Below, piece after piece: positions 1 to 8,903 of a stretch of 64,000 bases of DNA. The position numbers and the translations under genes were made by a program. Under the pieces are notes generated by a model. The model saw only the letters and a list, made by a program, of their open reading frames with translations, did not search any database and had not been told where the DNA came from. The DNA lies in contig CM060104.1 of assembly GCA_030522415.1 (NCBI GenBank), forward strand, positions 25,572,325 through 25,636,324, given 5' to 3'. Each line of letters opens with the position of its first letter. Position 1 is the stretch's first letter. Source of the DNA: Channallabes apus. Lineage: Eukaryota; Chordata; Actinopteri; Siluriformes; Clariidae.

Positions 1-101
1 TAGTTAAACATATAAATGACTCTGTATAAACTTGCTTTATGTACAGTGAGATGAACAAGATTAGTGCATCTGCTCTTGTTCATTTCAGTTCATTTCAGTT
101 C

Positions 102-830
102 TGTCACGACACGCCAAGCCACAGCCCCATCATGATCCATGTTTGTCAACCACTCTCGCATCGCACCACCCCCCCTCCCTGTACACCTGGACGCTATCAG
201 TAATCAGCCTTTTACCTATTTAAACCACGCTCTGACATCGCCACGTCGCAAGATTATTGTGTGCCTCACTAGCCCAATATTCCAGCGATTTTCTCTCATT
301 GTCTATTGGATCTCGACCACGCTTTGTTTCTACCCAACCACGATTTCGTCTCTCATCTTTTTTGGATTCTATACCTTGGATATTTCCTGTTGCCGACTTC
401 TTACCTGTTTACGAGCTTGGATCACGGACTCCCTCTCGTGTCTCCGGCTTCGACCCCTGCCTGCTTCACGACAACGATTAGCCCTCGCGGCTCGCTGAGC
501 TCTCGCCCCCTCCATCCACACCGGCATTTCATCGCGGAGCTCTCCCTCTTCATGCGCTGGCTCTGCGCGCCACCGCCGGCTCGCGCGCTTCCGTGTCTAC
601 GCAGCGCTTGCGTCACACACCTCGCCCCTCACCACGACACATTCACGAGCTGGCACTCCGTGTTTCCACATTTCGGCGAGGTCTCCTCCCTGCTGCATAA
701 AGTATTTTGCACCTCGGAATTTAACCACCGCCCTACCTGCTTCATTGTTCACAAGCACCACTGTCTCCTGCTCACCCTGTCTGCACTTGGATCCATCGCG
801 CCCCCTAGCGACCCCTGATAAGTTCAATGT
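102..830 (+). repeat. Possible LTR or LTR-like fragment
   Basis: The block starts TGTCACGAC, has a TATTTAAA box near 217, and continues as CpG- and pyrimidine-rich DNA to about 820. This composition resembles the Ty3/gypsy LTR at 30333-30939. Overlapping open frames of 74-170 codons contain no recognisable domain and are probably chance frames in stop-poor DNA. I found no second LTR, no target duplication and no pol sequence next to it, so a solo LTR or other promoter-bearing repeat is only a suggestion. Bases 831-1021 show nothing recognisable. Confidence 0.25.
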
Positions 831-1021
831 AGTTAGTCACTGGTTAGTTCTGTATTACATTTTTTGGCTTTGTTTTGCAATTTCTCTTATACTTTGGTAG
901 ATTTGTCTCTTGCAGTGATCAGTCCTTTCAGGTTTAGTTTTTTGCTTTTTTCCATTATAGGTTCATTATAGGTTATAACTCATTATATACTCTCTCACTC
1001 ATCTTCTATAACGCTTCATCC

Positions 1022-1310
1022 TATATTCAGGGTCACGGGGGCCTTGAGCCTATCCCAGGAGGCAGGGTACACCCTGGACAGGGTGCCAATCCATCACAGG
1101 GCACACACACACATTCACACACTATAGGCAATTTGTGAACAACAATTAGACTAACCACCATATCTTTGGACTGTGGGAGGAAACCGGAGTACCCGGAGGA
1201 AGAACATGCAAACTCCATGACACAGAGACAGGAATCAAGCCTGGCCGGGAATCGACCCTGGACCCTGGAGGTGCAAGTTAACAGTGCTAACCGATACACC
1301 ACTTCATTAT
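1022..1310. repeat. Common teleost interspersed repeat
   Basis: The segment has the phrases typical of a high-copy fish repeat: 'gcagggtacaccctggacag', 'tccatcacagggcacacac', 'tctttggactgtgggagga' and 'acatgcaaactcca', ending in a tRNA-like 'cagtgctaaccgatacacc'. I recognise the pattern from fish genomes, but the parent family cannot be fixed from one copy. The short open frame inside it is not considered a gene. Confidence 0.6.
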
Positions 1311-1416
1311 ATACTTGTTTTTTTTTTATAATACAAAAACTTGAATAATCTGTGTAACCAACATCCATTAGATCACATGTAGACATCCCTTCTCTTAGTA
1401 CTGTATATTGCATGCA

Positions 1417-2469
1417 ATTCAATTTTATTTGTATAGCGCTTTTTAAAAAATTGCCATTGTCACAAAGCAGCTTTACACAAACAAAAGAATTATTTAAGTT
1501 TATATGGAATTTGAATGTGTATGAATCAAAATGGTCAGATAGTCCCTGGTGAGCAAGCCGAGGGCGACAGTGGCAAGGAAAAACTCCCTGAGATGGTAAT
1601 AGGAAGAAACCTTGAGAGGAACCAGACTCAACAGGGAACCCATCCTCATCTGGGTGAAACAGATAGCAGGAAATGATCTGCATTTATACAATGTGTTAGG
1701 TGGCAGGCAGTTCAGCTATAATAGTTGATGTTAATATGGAGTCCATGTAGCTATTGGAGACTCAGGTAGACTTGTAGGAAGTTCCAGTCCTGAACTATCG
1801 AACTGTCAAGTCCCCAGAGAAACAGTTGCCAACACCAGTTGAGGCCAGAACCGTCTTCTAGGTAGAGAGAATCACCCCCAGACACTGGATGCGTCCCAAA
1901 GAGACACACGGGGCATCCATGTGACGAGATCTCCAAGCAGAAGCGGGGCACCAGGATGGGTCAGACAGGTCCGAAGGGGAGAGGGAGTCTGGATCACTGG
2001 CAGCTTAGGAATAACATATGTTACAAAATGAAAGGGGGAGTGAGGGAAGAGAAAGACGGGGAGAGAGAGCAGAAAAGGAGAAATGGCAGTTAGGTATGGT
2101 CACAGTCACATAATGTTTAATGTGAATGTATATTTACTGTAGAGTGCAAGCAGACGACAGGACTAACTATGACAGCATAACTAAAAGGGAGAGCCAGAAG
2201 GAAACACAAACATGAGGGGTCCCTGTGATGTAAAGCAAACAATCACCTCACCGTCAACAAACCTGAGTGATCAATGAGAGTGGGGAAGACAGCATCTAAA
2301 CATACCAGTTCACCGTAATACTCTACATACATGAGTCCTCCAGATCTGCTCCTTTACCTAAGGCTAATCTATTCATAAAAATGCTTGGCTAAATAAATAG
2401 GTTTTTAGCCTATTTATTTGCTATATATGTTAAGAGTAGTATTTTAAAATCAATGTGAAATTTCACAGG
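1417..2469 (-). mobile_element. L2 LINE copy 1, 3' part
   Basis: On the minus strand this is the 3' untranslated tail of an L2-type LINE. It begins at 1417 with the 'attcaattttatttgtatag' signature also seen at 19447 and 37531. It aligns by eye with copies 2 and 3 as far as the text 'tttcacagggagccaa'. Relative to copy 3 it lacks roughly 240 bp near 2420. It is cut at 2470-2477 by the hAT-like insertion and resumes at 5555. No intact coding frame remains. Confidence 0.85.
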
Positions 2470-2689
2470 GAGCCAATAAGATGTGGAAAGTAACAAATTA
2501 CATTTACTCGTGTTACTGTAATTGAGTAGTTTTTTTGTGTATTTCTACGTTTTAAAGTAGTTTTTAAAATCTGTAATTTTACTTTTACTTAAGTACATTT
2601 TGTTTGAAGTATTGTACTTCACTACATTTTAAATCATATTCGCTACTGAGTAAAAAATAAATGAATGAAAATGCTAAAATAATAAAAAT

Positions 2690-2900
2690 ATTATGCTTTG
2701 TATAAATGCTTCATTGCGCTCGCGTGTGTGTATCATGTCCTGGTCGCGCGCCGCTCCAGACTCCACTCCAGGTTTTCTGACTGTCCCCACATCGGCAGCT
2801 ACCTGACCTTCCACACGGTCGCTTCCGCCCTGAGAGTGACGTCATCGACTAGCGCGACCATATATAAACCGGAGAGAGAAAAGAGGAAAGAGATTGTGAT
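2690..2900 (+). promoter_or_regulatory. CRE and TATA promoter-like block
   Basis: A CpG-rich stretch holds a perfect cAMP-response element TGACGTCA at 2837-2844. It is followed 26 bp later by TATATAAA at 2871-2878, a normal spacing for a pol II core promoter. Downstream sequence has no coding frame of note. It may drive a non-coding transcript, or be an LTR/promoter remnant trapped in the hAT element. No transcript evidence is available. Confidence 0.35.
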
Positions 2901-3515
2901 TTTGGCATTTTGATATTTGGTTGTGTATTCCGGTTTTGACTTTTTGCCTCCCATTGACTTTGATTATTGCTTTGTCCCTTTGGTTTGGTTGGTCTTTGTA
3001 TATATTTGTAGATAATTTAACTGTTTTTGGTTTAGGGAGTCTGGGAAGGTACCTTCTTGTTTGTGTTATTTTTTATTTTTTTTGCAGGTAATCTAGCTAC
3101 TAAATATAAATACCATTTTGTTTATTATTTTGACCTTGGTCCACCCTAAATCTGATCCTCCTCCTCCTGGTGTGTATGTGTGTGTGTGTGTTTTTGTATA
3201 TACAAACCTCATTATTTCATTAGTTAATGATTGGATCTAGTTCTTTCTGCCATATACCACCATTTCCATACAGTTTAAAATAGAACTCTGAACCATTCTT
3301 TTGCTGTATGGCCCTAGACTGGGACGTAACACCATATTTAAGTGACCACTTTGATTTTCAAGCACAACAAAGGCAACAGCTTTATTATTCAAAGGTGTTC
3401 CTTCAGTTAAAAACAATTAGTTTGAGATTTATATCTGCTCATCTTTTTTGAATTATGCTAGAATGCCTCATCCTACCCTCGCTGTTAAAAAAATAAAAAT
3501 AAAAAAGTAACTCAG
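2901..3515. other. Non-coding interior of the hAT-like element
   Basis: This T-rich stretch contains a short (TG)n run near 3172-3192 and no open frame with a recognisable domain. It runs directly into the LTR element at 3516. Confidence 0.5.
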
Positions 3516-3838
3516 TGTCACGATTCCCTCTATGTCTGCGTCTGGTGCGTTCGTGGCATGAATGCGGAGGCAAGCTGACGGTTCACTAAGTTCTTTTTAT
3601 TTTAAACAGAAACAAGGTAAACACCAAACACAAACTTAATCATAAAACAACAAAAGCTAGACGCCTGACTGCTGTTCAGCCCGGCTATTTATACAAAACT
3701 TAATCAAACAATAATTGGCTTTCCTCGGTTCAGGTGAGCTTCTACGTCACCTGACCGAGGTGCAAACTGGGAACTGAAGTCAAAACGAAACTTAAAACAA
3801 ACTACAAAACAAAACCAAAAACGGGCGTTAGGCGCCCT

Positions 3839-5110
3839 CTAGGGGTTAACCGTCACAGAATCCCCCCGCCAAAAAATGCTCCTCCGGAGCATCACCGGAG
3901 GCCCCGGACACCCACCCCAATGTTCTACCTTTTTCCCCCTGACCAGGAGGCTGGGTGACGGGGCTGGAGACGTGCTCGATGGCTGCTGGGCTGGAGACGT
4001 GCTCGGTCGTTGCAGAGCTGGAGACGTGCTCGGCCATTGCAGAGCTGGAGACGTGCTCGGCCGGGACGGCGCTGACTGTGCTCTCGACGACGGCGTTGGA
4101 GCGTGCCGTGCGCTCGACGACGGCGTTGGAGCTTGCACTGAGCTCAACAGCGGCGTTGGAGCTTGCACTGAGCTCAACAGCGGCGTTGGAGCGTGCACTG
4201 CGCTCGACGACGGCGTTGGAGCTTGCAATGAGCTCAACAGCGGCGTTGGAGCGTGCACGGCGCTCGACGACGGCGTTGGAGCTTGCACTGAGCTCAACAG
4301 CGGCGTTGGAGCGTGCACTGCGCTCGACGGCTCAACGTCGTCCTCAAAGCCGGGAGGCGGCGGCAGAACGGGTGCGTGGGTCAGCGGCTGCTGACACGCT
4401 AGCGCGCTGTCCTCAAAGCTGGGAGGCGGCGGAAGGATGACGCTCCCTAGCTCGCACGGAGACTGAAGGCTGGAAACGCCGTTCTCCTCTTCGTGCAGAC
4501 ACAGCTCGCAGTATTCCTCCGCGGCCGGTTCAGGCAGTGGCCGGTGAAGGAGTGCATCGTCCAGATCCGGGAGGGGGATCGCTTCCGGGACTACAGGCTG
4601 GTTCTCCCGAACCTGGACGAACTGCAGTTGGAGCTGCAGCACCTGCTCGCGCAGGTCACGAATGCACTCCTCGTTGCGCGCTGCCCACTGCCTGTAGAAC
4701 TCTTCCGTCTCTCCCTCGGCCGCTACACCTCTCGGCGGTGTGCGCCGGATGGCGAGCCCGCAGCCTTCCCAGCTGTGCTGCGCCATCCTCTCCCTCTGTG
4801 TCGCTTTCTCCTCCTGCCTCTCCGCCTCCTCGGCGTACCTGCAGTTCTCCCAGCTTTGCCAGAATTCTGTCTCGCCGTGCTCCTTGCTGTCCTCCAGCAA
4901 ACCCTCCTGCTGCATCAGCAAGCTGTACTCCCAGCTGCGATACATCAGCTCTTCCTTGCTGTCCTCCAGCCAGTTCGCCAGCTCAGGCGAGATGGTATCC
5001 GCGCCCCCCCAAAAATAATCCAGGGGGAAATCCTCCACCATGCCACTTGGACGGTCTAGCTTTCCGTCACGATTCCCTCTATGTCTGCGTCTGGTGCGTG
5101 TTCGTGGCAT
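3839..5110 (-). CDS. Proline/serine-rich ORF of the non-autonomous LTR element
   Basis: This is a 423-codon open frame with no recognised domain. It starts in the R/U5 part of the upstream LTR with a basic stretch (MPRTRTRRRHRG) and ends with a stop inside the downstream LTR. Next comes an acidic block (VEDFPLDYFWGGADT; SPELANWLEDS), then a Glu/Gln-rich, probably helical region with repeated 'SWE' motifs. The C-terminal half is Pro/Ser/Thr-rich tandem repeats ('HAPTPLLSSVQAPTPS') from a roughly 30-60 bp DNA repeat. An internal start at MVEDFPL is possible. The acidic block and the C-terminal MLRRSIF recur in copy 2, which argues that the frame is or was translated. A Gag-like packaging role is only inference. 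Confidence 0.6.
   Translation of the reverse strand: MPRTRTRRRHRGNRDGKLDRPSGMVEDFPLDYFWGGADTISPELANWLEDSKEELMYRSWEYSLLMQQEGLLEDSKEHGETEFWQSWENCRYAEEAERQEEKATQRERMAQHSWEGCGLAIRRTPPRGVAAEGETEEFYRQWAARNEECIRDLREQVLQLQLQFVQVRENQPVVPEAIPLPDLDDALLHRPLPEPAAEEYCELCLHEEENGVSSLQSPCELGSVILPPPPSFEDSALACQQPLTHAPVLPPPPGFEDDVEPSSAVHAPTPLLSSVQAPTPSSSAVHAPTPLLSSLQAPTPSSSAVHAPTPLLSSVQAPTPLLSSVQAPTPSSSARHAPTPSSRAQSAPSRPSTSPALQWPSTSPALQRPSTSPAQQPSSTSPAPSPSLLVRGKKVEHWGGCPGPPVMLRRSIFWRGDSVTVNP
4085..4335. repeat. GC-rich coding minisatellite
   Basis: Eight or so tandem copies of a roughly 30-bp unit ('gcgttggagcttgcactgag' and close variants) form a GC-rich minisatellite. It encodes alternating APTP and SS-rich segments in the minus-strand ORF. 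Open frames on the opposite strand across this region are by-products of the repeat. Confidence 0.8.
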
Positions 5111-5554
5111 GAATGCGGAGGCGAGCTGAAGTTCTTTTTATTTTAAACATGAAACAAGGTAAACACCAAACATAAACTTAATCATAAAACAACAAAAGCT
5201 AGACGCCTGACTGCTGTTCAGCCCGGCTATTTATACAAAACTTAATCAAACAATAATTGGCTGTCCTCGGTTCAGGTGAGCTTCTACGTGCAAACTGGGA
5301 ACTGAAGTCAAAACGAAACTTAAAACAAACTACAAAACAAAACCAAAAACGGGCGTTAGGCGCCCTCTAGGGGTTAACCGTCACACTCAGTAACTTTTAC
5401 TCTGACTAAATTTTTTAATGAGCTACTTTTTACTTTTACTTGAGTCGATTTTTAGAATGGTAACTTTACTTGTACTTAAGTAAAATTTCACTGAAGTAAC
5501 AGTACTTGTACTTGAGTACAAAATTTTATTACTCTTTCCACCTCTGGAGCCAAT

Positions 5555-5643
5555 GCAGTGAAGATAAGATAGGGGTGATGTGCTCATCTTCTGGTTCTAG
5601 TGAGAACTCTCGCTGCTGCATTGTGGACTAGCTGAAGCTTGTT
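5555..5643 (-). mobile_element. L2 LINE copy 1, continuation
   Basis: This resumes the L2 text of 1417-2469 after the hAT-like insertion ('gcagtgaagataagataggg' to 'gctgaagcttgttt'). It ends at 5643, where the copy is truncated at its 5' side and abuts the 3' tail of the next LINE. Confidence 0.85.
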
Positions 5644-7040
5644 TCAAGATTCAAGATTCAAAGAACTTTATTAATCCCAGAGGGAAATTGCTCTTGGTTA
5701 TACAGTTGCTCAGATTAATCAGATTAATTTACCGGGAAGGAAGAAAAGTTAAGTTGGGGTGAGGGGGGGATATATATTAGACAGGAAAATAAAATTAAAG
5801 AAATGTAAAATTCAATGAAAAATAACAATAAATAGAAGTAAAATAGAATAGAATAGTAATTAGCTCTGGCACATAATTTAGTTACCTATTGTATAAGTGA
5901 AAAGAAGTATAAGAAGTATACTTATATAAGAAGTATAAGAAGTATAAGTGTATTATTATCAGATATTGCACTTAGAACATTGAGTTGTGTGTAACAAAAA
6001 GTGTCAAAAGTGTAAAATGTTATTAGTTATTAACCAGGAACTACTGACAGTCCCTGACCTGTAGTAAAAATGCTACAGAGAAGAGTTATATAATTTTATG
6101 GCCGTAGGGAGAAAAGATCTCCTGTGGCGCTCCGTAGAACACCTGGTCATAATTAGTCTCTGGCTGAAGTTGCTCCTCTGGTCGGTGAGAACTCCGTATA
6201 GCGGGTGAGAAGGATTGTTCAAGATTTTGTATTTTGGACAGAATCCTCCTCTTTGCCACGACATCAACAGAGTCCAGATCCAAACCCAGGACAGATCCGG
6301 CCCTTTTAATGACCTTGTCATACACGGTGTCAGACACACAGTTTTGTAGACGAACATACAGTACTGGGGATGGCAGGTCAGGTAGTCCATTATCCAGGAG
6401 ACCAAGGGAGTGTCAATTTCCATGATTCTCAGTTTCTCCCCCAGTACCGCTGGTCGTATGGTGTTGAAGGCACTGGAGAAATCAAAGAACATAATCCACA
6501 CACTAGTCCCAGGATTGTCGAGGTGGAAGTACGTACGGTGGAGCAGGTGTATGATGGCGTCATCTACTCCCAGGAGTGGCTGATAGGCAAACTGAAGAGG
6601 GTCAAGAGAAGACTTCACCTGGGGATGAAGTGTATCCAGGATAAGTCTCTCAAACACCTTCATAATATGTGATGTTAGAGCGACAGGTCTGTAATCATTC
6701 TGGGCAGAGGGTCGTGGTATCTTGGGGACAGGAACAATGCAGGATGTTTTCCACAGGGCTGGGACTTTCTGTAGAGACAGACTTAGGCTGAAGAGGTGCC
6801 ATAGGACCCCACACAGTTGAGGAGCACAGGATTTCAGGACTCTTGGGTTAATGTTGTCCGGACCTGTAGCTTTTGTAGGGCAGAGTCTGCTCAGACCGCG
6901 TTTTACCTGGTCATCTGAGATGTTGATTGATGGGATTGCAGTAGAATTAGTGGCCGTTTTCTGTGTGGGGGGTGGATGGGGGAGCAGTGGAGCCTGTGTT
7001 AGGGCTGAAGTTGAGGTTTAGGGTGGTGTGAGACAGAGGG
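5644..7040 (-). mobile_element. Rex1/jockey-group-like LINE (LINE-B), 3' portion
   Basis: The minus-strand LINE starts at its 3' tail 'caagattcaagattcaaaga' at 5644 and runs 5'-ward. It is split: the 5' portion with the endonuclease lies at 17949-19440. Between them sit an endogenous retrovirus and a piggyBac-type element. The edge towards the retrovirus is not sharp and lies about 7000-7080. Clade assignment rests on recognising the protein style, not on alignment. Confidence 0.7.
6073..7000 (-). pseudogene. LINE-B reverse transcriptase fragment
   Basis: Minus-strand translation shows reverse transcriptase landmarks: a fingers region (SCAPQLCGVL, VPALWKTSCIVPVPK), 'RPVALTSHIMKVFERL', 'DPLQFAYQ' and the palm A box 'IMFFDFSSAFNTI'. 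After 'YLTCHPQY' the frame jumps to the C-terminal region ('KRAGSVLGLDLDSVDVVAKRRIL'-like), so the part with the YxDD active site and thumb is deleted. Frameshifts separate the pieces. The copy cannot encode an active enzyme. Confidence 0.75.
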
Positions 7041-7164
7041 ACACAAAAGAGAGAGATAGGGTACTGGGTTTGCCTCGTTTCCGAAAAACTTGGCCCCGCA
7101 GCAGACGTGCTCGGTGTGAGGACCTCCGGAGGTAAAAGCAAGTCAGAGTGCAGGGTTGCAAGGT

Positions 7165-7318
7165 GCACACGTAAAAGTCAAGAGGACTTTACGGGAAAAA
7201 CAGTCAAGGGGACTGTTGAGGTAAATTAAGGTAGAGAGTAAAGTGCACCGGTAAAGTCAAGAGGACTTTATGGCAGAGTGCAAACCGCTGCACCGGTAGC
7301 AGTCAGGGAAACTGTGAG
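7165..7318 (+). promoter_or_regulatory. Retroviral leader with repeated stem-loops
   Basis: Three strong hairpins share a GTC-AAGRG-GAC core: 7173-7191 (stem AAAGTC/GACTTT), 7199-7217 (AACAGTC/GACTGTT) and 7252-7270 (TAAAGTC/GACTTTA). A weaker one lies at 7300-7314. Units one and three, and to a lesser degree four, are preceded by a 'TGCACAC/CGGTA' phrase, so the array looks like a diverged tandem repeat. Compensating stem changes (A-T pairs in units 1 and 3, G-C/A-T swap in unit 2) suggest that the fold is conserved. A packaging or dimerisation signal is the natural inference from its place before gag. Confidence 0.6.
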
Positions 7319-7364
7319 AGCTCACTGTGAGTTAGTGGCACGTGTAAATTGACAAGTAAAAATC

Positions 7365-8903
7365 ATGGGTAACAGCAAAACTAAAACTAAAGAAAAAATT
7401 CCATGGGGTTGTGATAAACCTAACATCCAATTTATGTTTAGAAATTATGGCCCTGAGGCTGTGACCCAAGTAAAAATGTGGATAAGGGAGTGTGGCTTTC
7501 CTGAAGCAGGGAGTTTTAGCCGGCGCCAGATAGAATTATTGAACGCAAGATTGCAACAAAAAGAGATTGATAATTACAATAACAAAAAGAAAAAAAACAA
7601 AGTAAACATTAATTGGGTAGGATTTAATATGTGGAAGGCAGAAGCAGAACTTAGAGAAAAACGCATACAACCTAAAATGCAAGCACAAAACATTGATTCT
7701 TTTCAGTGTGTTAAGTCTATTTCAGATCCCGACCTGGACGGCTGCCCCCCGCGACCCCCAGCTCTTAGACAGATAGCCCCTTCAGCAGATCCAGTAAGAC
7801 AACATGGACAAGAGACTTCTCGGCAGGCCCAAGGCCCCAGCACAGCCAGCACAGCAATGACGGCTCTGTCTCCAATTTCGTCACATACTCGAACCAAGGC
7901 TCAGCTGAAAAGAGAAAAGGCTGATCGACAACCACCACCTGATGACAGCGAGGATGAGAGAGAGGAACTCTTAGGAGCTACAGGAAATGTTCATCAAGTA
8001 ATCACTGCTCCAATGATGGAAGTAGCAGGGGCGGATGGAACAGCGATGCTTGTTCACCGACCATGGACAATAAAGGACATCGAAAATGCACATGGACAAC
8101 TCCCAGACCCGAGAGAGGTGGGAGGACAGAAATTCGGTGATGAAATGAGCAGATTTTGCTCAGAGTTTCGCCCGACATCTTATGAAATGCGACGACTTTT
8201 GGGGAGAAAACTAGGTGCGGACTTTGCAAAGATTAAGTATTCCTGGCCAACGGACAATGTTTTCGCACGGCAAGCTCAGGCTGATCATGAAGAAAACCAA
8301 GCATTTAACGGTTGTGTGGTGTGCCTTACAACAGCGTGTAAAGAAGCGTTCCCAGCAAAAATGGATATGACTAAAATATCAATGTGCAAACAACAACCAG
8401 GAGAGAGCGTGTCAAACTATCTCACCCGTCTCACTGAGGTACATGATGCAAACAGCGGGTTGGAGAGGCCTGCAGACATGTCTGTGGCAGCAATCTCACC
8501 GTATGAAGCACATTTGAGGAACAGTTTCATGAATGGATTACAGGAGGACATCACTCAGAAAGTGAAAAACACATGCGTTGGATGGGACACTGGAAAACTT
8601 AGTCTCATTGAACAACATGCAATACACGCGGAAAAGCTGATATCAGAAGAACAAGATAAGCGCAACAAGAAGAGAGAAGACGAGAGTCACAGTGCACAGC
8701 TGGCAGTGTTGCAGATGGTAAGACAAACTACGGATGGACAGTACAGGAGACGTGGAAGAGGACGAGGAGGCCGTGGACGTGGACGTGGGAGAACAAATGG
8801 CTGTTATGGATGCGGAAGTGAAAACCATTGGATTAGAGACTGTCCGAGAAGGAGCAGAGGAGAGGAATGGATTAGGAGAGGTGAGGATCAGGGTGGAAAT
8901 TGA
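7365..8903 (+). CDS. gag: Retroviral Gag polyprotein
   Basis: The 512-codon open frame encodes the structural precursor of matrix, capsid and nucleocapsid. It begins MGNSKTK, fitting N-myristoylation and membrane targeting. The middle is proline-rich (around residues 125-145) and then capsid-like. The C-terminal nucleocapsid has an Arg-Gly tract followed by one CCHC zinc knuckle, C-X2-C-X4-H-X4-C, starting at Cys480. The frame ends in TGA at 8901-8903, and pol continues in the same frame. Length and order fit class I (gamma/epsilon-like) retroviruses. No break is seen. Confidence 0.88.
   Translation: MGNSKTKTKEKIPWGCDKPNIQFMFRNYGPEAVTQVKMWIRECGFPEAGSFSRRQIELLNARLQQKEIDNYNNKKKKNKVNINWVGFNMWKAEAELREKRIQPKMQAQNIDSFQCVKSISDPDLDGCPPRPPALRQIAPSADPVRQHGQETSRQAQGPSTASTAMTALSPISSHTRTKAQLKREKADRQPPPDDSEDEREELLGATGNVHQVITAPMMEVAGADGTAMLVHRPWTIKDIENAHGQLPDPREVGGQKFGDEMSRFCSEFRPTSYEMRRLLGRKLGADFAKIKYSWPTDNVFARQAQADHEENQAFNGCVVCLTTACKEAFPAKMDMTKISMCKQQPGESVSNYLTRLTEVHDANSGLERPADMSVAAISPYEAHLRNSFMNGLQEDITQKVKNTCVGWDTGKLSLIEQHAIHAEKLISEEQDKRNKKREDESHSAQLAVLQMVRQTTDGQYRRRGRGRGGRGRGRGRTNGCYGCGSENHWIRDCPRRSRGEEWIRRGEDQGGN

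Larger units (their letters stand above)
3516..5385 (-). mobile_element. Non-autonomous LTR retrotransposon, copy 1
   Basis: The element is flanked by 5-bp duplications CTCAG (3511-3515 and 5386-5390). Two LTRs are seen, at 3516-3857 and 5065-5385, with TG...CA ends except that one terminal TG reads CG at 5065. On the minus strand the LTR has TATAAATA followed by an AATAAA-type signal, and a purine-rich tract abuts the downstream LTR. The interior encodes one proline/serine/glutamate-rich protein and no protease, reverse transcriptase or integrase. A related copy lies at 55652-63798. Its jumping machinery must come from another element. Confidence 0.85.
2470..5554. mobile_element. Non-autonomous hAT-like DNA transposon with 8-bp TSD
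   Basis: The element spans 2478-5546, flanked by direct repeats GAGCCAAT at 2470-2477 and 5547-5554. Removing it restores the L2 text 'gggagccaatgcagtg' seen in copy 3. The ends are inverted versions of a 'GTGGAAAG(AG)TAA...' sequence followed by imperfect 'acttaagtac' repeats. This is the well-known fish hAT terminal pattern (CAGAGGTGG...), with the left terminus mutated to AAGATGTGG. No transposase frame is present. Inside lie a CRE/TATA promoter-like block and a nested LTR element at 3516-5385. Confidence 0.85.

Noticed and set aside
139..818. Overlapping open frames at the window start
   Set aside because: No domain, no consistent start, and low-complexity pyrimidine-rich coding; likely chance frames in an LTR-like promoter region.
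4085..4335. CRISPR-like repeat array
   Set aside because: The units are contiguous coding minisatellites without unique spacers, in an animal genome.
3876..5112. Several long plus-strand frames across the LTR-element ORF
   Set aside because: They are antisense shadows of the minus-strand ORF in a GC-rich tandem repeat; the minus frame is the one with conserved blocks in copy 2.
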